Assembly: GCA_902778105.1 (NCBI GenBank)
Contig: CACYWN010000010.1
Span: 17,857 to 81,856 of the forward strand
Origin: an uncultured Bacteroidia bacterium
GTDB lineage: Bacteria; Bacteroidota; Bacteroidia; Bacteroidales; UBA932
Direction of reading: 5' to 3'
DNA length: 64,000 nt
Within the stretch, counting starts at the first letter, position 1; each line of letters starts with the position of its first letter. The notes under the pieces were generated by a model. That model worked only from the letters and a program-made list of their open reading frames with translations. It ran no database searches and was not told the DNA's origin. Positions 57,414 through 64,000 of this stretch are shown piece after piece. A program made the position numbers and the translations under genes.

Positions 57414-57749
57414 ATGATCCATACGGACAAAGTCAAGCTGATGGACAGCGGTACGGTCCTTTTCCGGGCGGACAGCCAGGAAGACGCCACGGCGAAAGTA
57501 CTCCGGACACTCAAAGGGGCGGAAGTGGAAGAATACGCCCCGGGAGCCTTCCTGGCCGATTTTTCCGATGCCTTCTTTTACAGCGTCGTCCGCGCCGTCG
57601 TGGAGCCGATGTCGGAAAAGGGCCGCTATGCAGCCAGTTTCCAGGAAGCCAACCGATGCCGGTGCATCCTCTGGCCCTTCCCCTCCCGGAAGGCCTGGCG
57701 CCGGATGGACCGCATCAAGGCCGAACTCCGCGGGGAATGGGGTTGTTGA
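57414..57749 (+). CDS. Small protein of unknown function
   Basis: 111 aa with no signal peptide or membrane segment. Visible stretches include MIHTDKVKLMDSGTVLFRA, ADFSDAFFYSVVRAVVEPMS and CRCILWPFPSRKAWRRMDRI. A TATTTTTG promoter directly upstream and codon use like that of its neighbours support it as a gene. Its last codons and stop (GGG GTT GTT GAG context) fall inside a dispersed repeat, so the C-terminus may have been changed by an insertion. I do not recognise a family. Confidence 0.6.
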   Translation: MIHTDKVKLMDSGTVLFRADSQEDATAKVLRTLKGAEVEEYAPGAFLADFSDAFFYSVVRAVVEPMSEKGRYAASFQEANRCRCILWPFPSRKAWRRMDRIKAELRGEWGC

Positions 57750-57762
57750 GCCTGTCGAAACA
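57741..57762. repeat. Short dispersed repeat at the 3' end of the small unknown gene
   Basis: GGTTGTTGAGCCTGTCGAAACA matches 20 of 22 bases of 24926-24947 inside the methyltransferase gene. It supplies the stop codon of the small gene upstream. Confidence 0.6.
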
Positions 57763-57794
57763 AGAAAAATTGTTTGGATTCCAAATATTTTTCC

Positions 57795-57802
57795 TATATT
57801 TG
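57795..57802 (+). promoter_or_regulatory. Promoter of tRNA-Thr (TTTG and TATATTTG)
   Basis: TTTG at 57773-57776 and TATATTTG at 57795-57802 are 18 bases apart and fit both Bacteroidetes promoter boxes. The tRNA starts 28 bases downstream. Confidence 0.65.
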
Positions 57803-57830
57803 CAGTCCCGATTCACCGAAATCGGTTCAA

Positions 57831-57903
57831 GCCACTTTAGCTCAGTCGGTAGAGCAGCGCATTCGTAACGCGCAGGTCGGGAGTTCGAGCCTCCTGAGTG
57901 GCT
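57831..57903 (+). tRNA. tRNA-Thr(CGT)
   Basis: Cloverleaf with acceptor GCCACTT/GAGTGGC and a T discriminator, D-arm GCTCAGTCGGTAGAGC, anticodon loop TTCGTAA (anticodon CGT, threonine ACG) and T-arm CGGGAGTTCGAGCCTCC. One A-C mismatch sits at the top of the anticodon stem. CCA is not encoded. Closely resembles E. coli tRNA-Thr(CGT) in the anticodon region. Confidence 0.92.
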
Positions 57904-57907
57904 CGGG

Positions 57908-57936
57908 AAAAAGCAGGTCAGGATGGCCTGCTTTTT
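57908..57936 (+). terminator. Terminator of tRNA-Thr
   Basis: AAAAAGCAGG (57908-57917) and CCTGCTTTTT (57927-57936) form a perfect ten-pair stem with a T-run in the 3' arm. Confidence 0.8.
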
Positions 57937-57948
57937 CGTTATTATCGC

Positions 57949-57956
57949 TATCTTTG
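57949..57956 (+). promoter_or_regulatory. -7 promoter element (TATCTTTG) of the BaiN-like gene
   Basis: Perfect TAnnTTTG match between the tRNA terminator and the ATG at 57976, giving a short leader. Confidence 0.6.
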
Positions 57957-57975
57957 CAGCATAATTGAGAATTCT

Positions 57976-59472
57976 ATGAAATCGGATATCATTGTGATCG
58001 GAGGAGGAGCCTCCGGCCTGGTGGCGGCCATCGGTGCTGCCGAAGTACTGGCCCAGACGGAAAACGGAGGAACGGTGACCGTTCTGGAGAAAATGCCCAA
58101 GGCTGGCCGGAAGATGATGATCACCGGCAAGGGCCGCTGCAATTTCACCAACGTCAAGGAGTGGGGCGACTTCTCGGACCACGTCCGCACCGATACCAAT
58201 TTCGTGAGCCCGTCGTGGCATAACCTCACCCCGGAAAAACTGATTGAACTACTGAAAGCCAATGGCTTACGGAGTGTTGTAGAGCGCGGAGACCGTGCTT
58301 TCCCTGCATCTCACATGGCGGGTGATGTGGTAGATACCCTCCTGCGTGCCTGCACGCTTGCGGGCGTAAAAGTCGTCACCGGGTGCGAGGTAAAGACCGT
58401 GGACAAGACGCCCAGGGGGTACAGCCTTGATACGGTGAAGACCATCGTCAAGGAACACCGGATCCCGAGCGACGACCCGCGCAGGAAACCCCAGTTCAAG
58501 ACCGAGACCAAGATCGAGACGGAGGAATACACCTGCACGAAACTCATCATCGCCACCGGTGGGCTTTCCTATCCGGGCACCGGCTCCACCGGCGACGGCT
58601 ACATGTGGGCCGAGGAACTCGGGCACACCGTGGAGCCGTGCTATCCGTCCCTGACAGCCCTCGTTCCCGAAGGTTACAAGACGGAGCAGAACGCCCTCGT
58701 GGGCGAAATCAAGCAGGCTTTCCGCGGCCGGACCGTCTACGGGAAAGTGAAGGAACGCAAAATTGCTCCCCTGCCGGAGTGGTATCCCAAATTCGAGAAG
58801 CACATCGAGCGCATCAAACCGCTCTCCGAGACCGGGGAACTGTTCAACGGAAACAACCTGGAGAACGTGCAGCTCACCCTGTTCATTGGCGGAGAAGAAG
58901 TCCAGAGTGAATTCGGAGACATCGAGTTCACCGACGGCGGCCTGGAAGGCCCGCTCGGCTTCATGGTGAGCCGCAAGGCCGTGAATGCCCTCAACAACGG
59001 GCAGAAAGTGAGCGTCTCCATCGACCTGAAACCGGCCGTGGAACTGGAAAAGCTGGATGAGGACATCCACGGGAAATGGGACGAGGTCATCCATGACGAC
59101 CGTTCCAAAGGCCAGTCCTTCCAGCGCGTATTCCGCATCATGCTGGGCAAGCTGATGCCCTGGGAACTTACCCTCGCCTTCCTGAAGACCAACCCGAAAG
59201 TGAGTGTGGACACCCTCGCCGCCGCGATGAAGGACTGGAAACTGGATATCGCCGGTTTCGTGGGATTCGAACGCAGCGTCATCACCGCGGGTGGCGTCTC
59301 CACGGGCGAAGTCGTCGCGAAAACCCTTGAATCCAAGAAACAGCCCGGCCTGTATTTCTGCGGAGAGGTCTTGGACATGGATGCCGACACCGGCGGCTAC
59401 AACCTCCAGCTCGCCTTCTCCACGGGCTACCTGGCCGGCCAGTCCGCCGCCAAGGCCCTTACCGAGAAATGA
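57976..59472 (+). CDS. NAD(P)/FAD-dependent oxidoreductase (BaiN/HI0933 family)
   Basis: 498 aa from ATG 57976. The N-terminal FAD motif is IIVIGGGASGLVAAIGAAE, followed by EKMPKAGRKMMITGKGRCNFTN, the hallmark of the HI0933/BaiN group; GGLSYPGTGSTGDGYMWAEELGH and the C-terminal GVSTGEVVAKTLESKKQPGLYFCGEVLDMDADTGGYNLQLAFSTG complete it. The family acts as flavin reductases on unsaturated compounds; the substrate here is unknown. Cytoplasmic. Its stop overlaps the TonB-receptor start (ATGA). The combination with a TonB-dependent receptor is unusual for this enzyme. Confidence 0.9.
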   Translation: MKSDIIVIGGGASGLVAAIGAAEVLAQTENGGTVTVLEKMPKAGRKMMITGKGRCNFTNVKEWGDFSDHVRTDTNFVSPSWHNLTPEKLIELLKANGLRSVVERGDRAFPASHMAGDVVDTLLRACTLAGVKVVTGCEVKTVDKTPRGYSLDTVKTIVKEHRIPSDDPRRKPQFKTETKIETEEYTCTKLIIATGGLSYPGTGSTGDGYMWAEELGHTVEPCYPSLTALVPEGYKTEQNALVGEIKQAFRGRTVYGKVKERKIAPLPEWYPKFEKHIERIKPLSETGELFNGNNLENVQLTLFIGGEEVQSEFGDIEFTDGGLEGPLGFMVSRKAVNALNNGQKVSVSIDLKPAVELEKLDEDIHGKWDEVIHDDRSKGQSFQRVFRIMLGKLMPWELTLAFLKTNPKVSVDTLAAAMKDWKLDIAGFVGFERSVITAGGVSTGEVVAKTLESKKQPGLYFCGEVLDMDADTGGYNLQLAFSTGYLAGQSAAKALTEK

Positions 59473-61829
59473 TTCCAGTGCGTCGCATCCTGGGTACGGT
59501 CTTCCTCGTCCTCCTGTCCATTGCGGCACAGGCCCAAGGAAAACGCATCGTCGTCTCCGGCTATGTCCGCGATGCGGAGAGCGGTGAGCCGCTCCCCCAG
59601 GCCGTCGTCTTCCTGGAAGACCGGAAAACGGGCGTAGCGGCCGACCTGAACGGCTTCTATTCCCTGAACGCACCCGCCGGAGACCATACTGTCTTCTGTT
59701 CCTACGCCGGTTACGAGACCCAGTCGTCCGACGTGCACCTCACCCAGTCCCTCAAGTTGGATTTCCACCTGCAGACCGATCGGAGCGAACTGGAGGCGGC
59801 TACGGTTTTCTCGCGCTCCAAGCGGGAGGAAATCAAGCTCCCGCAGATGGGCCTGGAACGGGTGGATGCCGCCCTGGTCAAGAAGATGCCCACTCTCATG
59901 GGCGAGAACGACATCATCCGCGTCATCCAGATGATGCCGGGCGTGCAGACCCCCAGCGAAGGCTCCACGGGATTCAGCGTCCGTGGCGGCGGCATCGACC
60001 AGAACCTGATCCTCGTCGACGGGGCACCCGTGTACAACTGCGGCCATTTCCTGGGATTCCTTTCCATGTTCAACGGGGATGCCATCCGCGGTGCGGACCT
60101 CTATAAAGGTGATTTCCCGGCATCCTACGGCGGACGGCTCTCCTCGGTCCTGGACATTTCCACCAAGGACGGAAACAACCGGTCCTTCGGAGGAAACGCC
60201 TCCTTCGGCCTGATCACTTCCAAACTGTTCCTGGAGGGACCCATCGTTCCCGGGAAGCTTTCCTTCATGCTCGCGGGACGGCGGACCTACATGGACCTGA
60301 TCCTTCCCGTCATCGGAGCCAAGCTTCCGGACAAGACGCAGATGTACTTCTACGACCTCAACGGGAAGCTCAGCTGGGTGGCGGGCGAAAAGGACCGGCT
60401 GTACCTGAGTGCCTTCAGCGGCAAGGACGTGTTCGGCTTCAGCATGCAGGAGTTCAACCTCGCGGAAATGGTCTTCGGATTCGCCAACCATACGCAGTCG
60501 CTGCGCTGGAACCACGTGTACTCCCCCCGGGTCACCTCCGATATCATCCTCTATAACTCCCTGTACCGCAATGATATCGGGACGGAGATGGACAACGCCG
60601 ACTTCGATACCCGGCAGGAGATCCGCGAGACGGGCATCAAGGCCGGATGGACCTGGTACATCAACGGGAACAATACGCTCAAGGCGGGCCTGCAGGCGGC
60701 GTGGTTCGGTGTGGTACCGGGCAATACGAGTCCCCGCAACGACGAGTCGATGGTCAAGGAAGTCAAGATTCCCGAGAACTACGCCTTCCAGCCCTCCGCC
60801 TATCTGCAGAACGAACAGAAGATCGGCAGCCTGACCCTCCGCTACGGCTTTCGCTTCTCCACATTCACCTCCCGCGGCCCCACCCAGCAGAAGTATTTCG
60901 ACCCGGATACCCATGAACTGACGGAAACGGTCGAGGTGGAAAAGGGCAAGGCCATCCAGACCTATTCCGGCCTGGAGCCCCGGATATCCGCTTCCCTGCC
61001 CATTACGGAAGATCTTTCCATCAAGGGTGCCTGGGTACGGTCGTTCCAGTACCTCCAGCAGTCCCGGATCAGCATCACCGGCAGCCCGGTGGATGCCTGG
61101 TTCACCGCTTCCCCCAATGTGAAGCCGCAGCGCTCAGACCAGTATTCGCTGGGCGTCAACGCCCTCCTGTCCGACCAGGCCCTGCAACTTTCCCTGGAAG
61201 GTTTCTACAAGGACAACCGGAACACGATGGACTTTGTGGACAATCCCGGCCTCGTCCTCGCCGACCCCGACCGGGAAGGGCTGCTCCGGTTCGGGAAATC
61301 CCGGTCCTATGGCGCGGAACTGATGCTCAAGTACGATTTCGCCCGCTGGAACGGCTGGCTCGCCTACACCTGGTCCCGGGCCTGGTACGATATACCGGAA
61401 CTGAACGGCGGCAAGCCCTATCCGTCCCCGCTGAACCACGAGCACGCCGTGAATTTCGTCCTCTCCTACGACTTTACCAAGCAGTGGTCCGCCTCTACCG
61501 AATGGGTATTCTACAGCGGATCGCCCACGACCTATCCCGTAGGACGTTTCGACTATATGGGCCGATGGGTGCCCGTCTATTCCAGCCGCAACGAAGACCG
61601 GTTGCCCGACTACCACCGGATGGACCTCTCGCTCACGTACCGGACCAAGCGGCGCGTGGCCGGAAAGCGCTGGTCCACCGAATGGAACCTCTCCCTCTAC
61701 AACGCCTATTCCCGGCATAACGCCTGGTCCATCGCCTTCACCTACAGCAAGAAAGACGAGGAGCCCCAGTCGGCGAAGATCTATCTCTTCACCATCATTC
61801 CGTCCCTTTCCTGCAACATCCAGTTCTGA
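59469..61829 (+). CDS. TonB-dependent receptor with CarboxypepD_reg-like domain
   Basis: 786 aa, signal peptide MIPVRRILGTVFLVLLSIAAQAQ. A CarboxypepD-regulatory-like domain (VSGYVRDAESGEPLPQAVVFL) is followed by the plug (NDIIRVIQMMPGVQTPSEGSTGFSVRGGGIDQNLILVDG) and a barrel ending in SLSCNIQF. It is shorter than SusC, so it is the general TonB-dependent group. It starts within the BaiN stop and is followed by the DUF4249 lipoprotein after three bases, forming a receptor/lipoprotein pair. Confidence 0.92.
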   Translation: MIPVRRILGTVFLVLLSIAAQAQGKRIVVSGYVRDAESGEPLPQAVVFLEDRKTGVAADLNGFYSLNAPAGDHTVFCSYAGYETQSSDVHLTQSLKLDFHLQTDRSELEAATVFSRSKREEIKLPQMGLERVDAALVKKMPTLMGENDIIRVIQMMPGVQTPSEGSTGFSVRGGGIDQNLILVDGAPVYNCGHFLGFLSMFNGDAIRGADLYKGDFPASYGGRLSSVLDISTKDGNNRSFGGNASFGLITSKLFLEGPIVPGKLSFMLAGRRTYMDLILPVIGAKLPDKTQMYFYDLNGKLSWVAGEKDRLYLSAFSGKDVFGFSMQEFNLAEMVFGFANHTQSLRWNHVYSPRVTSDIILYNSLYRNDIGTEMDNADFDTRQEIRETGIKAGWTWYINGNNTLKAGLQAAWFGVVPGNTSPRNDESMVKEVKIPENYAFQPSAYLQNEQKIGSLTLRYGFRFSTFTSRGPTQQKYFDPDTHELTETVEVEKGKAIQTYSGLEPRISASLPITEDLSIKGAWVRSFQYLQQSRISITGSPVDAWFTASPNVKPQRSDQYSLGVNALLSDQALQLSLEGFYKDNRNTMDFVDNPGLVLADPDREGLLRFGKSRSYGAELMLKYDFARWNGWLAYTWSRAWYDIPELNGGKPYPSPLNHEHAVNFVLSYDFTKQWSASTEWVFYSGSPTTYPVGRFDYMGRWVPVYSSRNEDRLPDYHRMDLSLTYRTKRRVAGKRWSTEWNLSLYNAYSRHNAWSIAFTYSKKDEEPQSAKIYLFTIIPSLSCNIQF

Positions 61830-61832
61830 CCC

Positions 61833-62711
61833 ATGAGAAAGTACCTGCTCCCCTTCCTTGCGATCCTGTGCGCCTGCACGGAGAAGGTCGACCTCCAGTC
61901 CCGGTCGGACTACCACGACTACCTGGCGGTCGAGGCCACGCTCACCGACCGGCCGGAGGACGCCCAGCGGATCGTCCTGTCCCGTTCCATCTCCTATTTC
62001 CACAACGAATCCCAGCCGATGGTCCAAGGGGCCTCCGTGAAGGTCAATGACGTGGTATTCACGGAGAAGGAACCCGGCATCTATGAAGCGCCGGAAGGCT
62101 ATGCCTGCGAAACCGATGTGGAATACAGGCTGCGGATCCAGCTTCCGGACGGCGGCAATTACGAGGCCGAAGCGACCATGCCCGAGCCCGGCTTCCGGAT
62201 GGACGCCGTCGACTACGCCTTCGCCGGTGGAAAGACAATGGATTCCGACAGCCTATGGACCGTGGCCGTGTGGGGATACGAAAAGGACATCGACAGCAAC
62301 TACCTGCTCACCCATGCCGTAAACGGCCTGTACCAACCCTTCCAGCTGGCCCTGGTTTCCGATGACAAGTTCTTCAACCACAACGACGTGCAAGGGTTTC
62401 CAATCACGGCCCTCATGCAATCCGAAGTGCTGCGGAAGCAATATGGCGACTGCTACAAGTACCTGGAAACCGGCGATGAGATCACCTTGGAAATCTGGAC
62501 CTTGGACAAAGGCTACTACGAGTTCCTGCTTTCCCTGACGATGAACAGTGTCTCCATCCCGCTCTTCACGCCCCAGCCGGCAAACGTCCCCACCAACATC
62601 CGGGGCGAGCACGTCCTCGGTTACTTTGCCGTCTGCCCGGTCGCCCGCGCCAGCGTCACCATCGAGGACCCTTTCCGACCGTATTTCAAGCGGATGTTCC
62701 CGTTCTTATAG
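61833..62711 (+). CDS. DUF4249 domain lipoprotein
   Basis: 292 aa. Lipobox LCAC in MRKYLLPFLAILCACTEK. The DUF4249 pattern is visible: LAVEATLTDRPEDAQRIVLSRSISYF near the start, then GASVKVNDVVFTEKEPGIYEA, YRLRIQLPDGGNYEAEATMP, and a C-terminal LGYFAVCPVARASVTIEDPF. DUF4249 lipoproteins commonly sit next to TonB-dependent receptors as their partners. The stop overlaps the convergent isomerase-like gene by six bases. Substrate unknown. Confidence 0.85.
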   Translation: MRKYLLPFLAILCACTEKVDLQSRSDYHDYLAVEATLTDRPEDAQRIVLSRSISYFHNESQPMVQGASVKVNDVVFTEKEPGIYEAPEGYACETDVEYRLRIQLPDGGNYEAEATMPEPGFRMDAVDYAFAGGKTMDSDSLWTVAVWGYEKDIDSNYLLTHAVNGLYQPFQLALVSDDKFFNHNDVQGFPITALMQSEVLRKQYGDCYKYLETGDEITLEIWTLDKGYYEFLLSLTMNSVSIPLFTPQPANVPTNIRGEHVLGYFAVCPVARASVTIEDPFRPYFKRMFPFL

Positions 62712-63896
62712 GAGCTCTTCCAGCAGGGCCTTGCAATGGCCCGGGATGATGATGTGGTGGTTTCCGATGGGGTCGGTCAGGAAATAGCGGGCGTCCTCCG
62801 GCTTCAACCGCAGGATAACCTGGGTGCGACAGAGGTTCGGTTCGTACTGGTTGTCAAGAAGTTCTCCCTCTACGGCGAAGTGGCGCCCAAGGTCGCCGGA
62901 GACCTTGAAGACGGTGACGGGACCCGCCGGGAAGATGCCGTGGATGCCCACGCCGATGCCGGATTCGAAATGGGTGTCGAACTGCCAGTTCTCCACCATG
63001 TTGAACGGGATGGTGCAATGGGCGAAGAGGATACGGCCGGTCTGGACGTCGATCTGGGCCGGGTTGGCCTGGAAGCCGCTCACGCCGGTAAGGGCATGGG
63101 AGATCATCATGGAAAGCAGGGCCGGCACATCGCCTTCGCAGCTGGCGGGGATATCCTCCGAATTGAAGCAGGAAAGGGCCAGGCAACCGGTGTTCCCGAC
63201 CGTCGAAAGAAGGTCGAAGCACCTGAGGGTGAAAGCGTTCAGCCGATATCTGTCCACCAGCACTTTCAGGGCGTTGTAGATCTGCACCGCTCCGGGGTAG
63301 GCGGCCCGGACCCGGGGGGCCATCTCCTGCCCGGCAGGGGCGGGTTCTCCCTTCGCCTTGCCGATCTCGGCCAGCAGTTCTTCCATCGGCACTTCCACCA
63401 TCCGGACCCCGAGGCGGTCCAGCAGGGCGATGGGGTCCGCGTGGCTGGCGATCAGCCAGTCGGAGGGTTGGCCGATGACGCCGATGCGCATCTCCTTGAG
63501 CCGGGCACGGGCCTCCTGGACCTTTTCCAGTATGTGGATCCGGTCGGCCACATAGGCGTCGCTGCCGTGCAGGACTTCACCCTTGAGTCCCTGCAGGCGG
63601 AGGTAGGACAGGATTTCCAGGCTGGCCGCCAGCGAATTGCTCTTCCCGGAAGTGAGCAGGTAATACCGCTCGATGCCGCGGGCGAGCATTTCCGGCAGCA
63701 GGGCCTTGAAAATACCCTCCGCGCCGCCCGTCCGGACGTAGATGAGGTCCAGCGTATGGGTCCCGAAATCCGAGAAATCGGAGCCCTTGAATTCGAAACC
63801 GCCTTCCGGGAAAACGCCCTTCAGGAAAGCGTCGGACAATTGGGAAACGGCCGCTTCGTCGTGCAGGCTGGATGTGATGGTATAGATAGCTGTCAT
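62706..63896 (-). CDS. L-fucose/L-arabinose-isomerase-like protein
   Basis: 396 aa from ATG 63896 (MTAIYTITSSLHDE). The fold resembles the fucose/arabinose isomerase group (COG2407): DLIYVRTGGAEGIFKALLP near the start, IGVIGQPSDWLIAS, ALSCFNSEDIPASCEGDVPALLSMM in the middle, and FAHCTIPFNMVENWQFDTHFESGIGVGIHG toward the end, whose His and Glu residues are candidate metal ligands. Likely a sugar isomerase or relative; the substrate is not visible. Its ATG comes three bases after the T-run of the SRP RNA gene, so it may depend on readthrough from ffs. Confidence 0.7.
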   Translation of the reverse strand: MTAIYTITSSLHDEAAVSQLSDAFLKGVFPEGGFEFKGSDFSDFGTHTLDLIYVRTGGAEGIFKALLPEMLARGIERYYLLTSGKSNSLAASLEILSYLRLQGLKGEVLHGSDAYVADRIHILEKVQEARARLKEMRIGVIGQPSDWLIASHADPIALLDRLGVRMVEVPMEELLAEIGKAKGEPAPAGQEMAPRVRAAYPGAVQIYNALKVLVDRYRLNAFTLRCFDLLSTVGNTGCLALSCFNSEDIPASCEGDVPALLSMMISHALTGVSGFQANPAQIDVQTGRILFAHCTIPFNMVENWQFDTHFESGIGVGIHGIFPAGPVTVFKVSGDLGRHFAVEGELLDNQYEPNLCRTQVILRLKPEDARYFLTDPIGNHHIIIPGHCKALLEELL

Positions 63897-63899
63897 AAC

Positions 63900-63907
63900 A
63901 AAAAAAA
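63900..63907 (-). terminator. T-run after the SRP RNA, just before the isomerase-like start
   Basis: Eight T on the minus strand follow the SRP RNA 3' end. No separate hairpin lies before them, so termination may use the SRP rod itself and be incomplete. Confidence 0.45.
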
Positions 63908-63908
63908 G

Positions 63909-64000
63909 GGAAAGCTGATTACATCGCACCGCTACGACCTCCTACCCTTGCTGCATTCCTGCCCTGGGGGAGTTCAGAGGGAGCTGGTCGTGTAAGACTT
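63909..64000 (-). ncRNA. ffs: Signal recognition particle RNA (small bacterial type), 5' end at or beyond the window
   Basis: On the minus strand the apical hairpin GCA-GGAA-TGC with AGCAAGGG and CCCCCAGG on either side is the conserved SRP RNA domain that binds Ffh. The outer helix pairs ACGACC...TCC with GGA...GGTCGT. The 3' arm runs on to a T-run at 63900-63907. The 5' arm runs into the window edge, so the true 5' end may lie outside. Confidence 0.88.

Overview
The window reads as chromosomal DNA of a GC-rich member of the Bacteroidales (gut or rumen type). Five things point there. Most intergenic regions carry the Bacteroidetes -7 promoter element TAnnTTTG (TATCTTTG, TATATTTG, TATTTTTG, TACATTTG). 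The primary sigma factor is the short Bacteroidetes form (286 aa). There is a SusC/SusD polysaccharide utilization locus (PUL), many lipoproteins with a cysteine just after a short signal, and Bacteroidetes-type partners such as a TonB-dependent receptor with a DUF4249 lipoprotein. No phage, transposase, CRISPR array or antibiotic-resistance gene was seen.

Layout. 1-9.7 kb: an envelope gene cut by the window edge, a patatin/surface-antigen outer-membrane phospholipase, a small membrane protein coupled to a DPP IV-type peptidase, a GH28 pectinase, an inositol-monophosphatase-family enzyme, a secreted CE1-type esterase and a small lipoprotein. 9.7-10.2 kb: a gene-poor stretch rich in inverted repeats, then tRNA-Val(GAC). 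10.2-17.6 kb: housekeeping genes on the minus strand, gyrB-pgpH and tig-clpP-clpX. 17.6-25.9 kb: an outer-membrane barrel/TPR pair divergent from ftsE-nth, then a CPBP protease and a SAM methyltransferase whose coding sequence holds two palindromic, in-frame insertions. 26-31.4 kb: phosphohexomutase, a Tat-type metallophosphatase, and a coupled FAD-oxidoreductase lipoprotein/DUF5009 membrane acyltransferase pair.

31.4-48.4 kb is the accessory highlight. A long minus-strand PUL operon runs N-acylglucosamine 2-epimerase, SusC, SusD, lipoprotein, phosphodiester glycosidase (NAGPA family), GHL10-like lipoprotein, lipoprotein, second GHL10-like paralogue. Divergent from it is an operon of a ROK regulator, a DUF4434 protein and a sugar-porter MFS permease. 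Together they suggest capture of a glycan at the surface, release of an amino sugar (perhaps from a phosphodiester linkage), import, and 2-epimerization, with the ROK protein as regulator. The substrate cannot be read from the sequence.

48.4-57.4 kb: argS, rpoD, an HtrA protease, dnaN, a DEDDh exonuclease, a GH27 alpha-galactosidase-like lipoprotein and an orphan periplasmic binding protein. 57.4-64 kb: a small unknown gene whose stop lies in a dispersed repeat, tRNA-Thr(CGT), a BaiN-type flavoprotein coupled to a TonB-dependent receptor and DUF4249 lipoprotein, a fucose-isomerase-like protein, and the SRP RNA at the right edge. Members of dispersed palindromic repeat families occur at 24.9, 25.5, 50.3 and 57.7 kb.

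All calls come from reading the sequence and from remembered family features; no database search was run.
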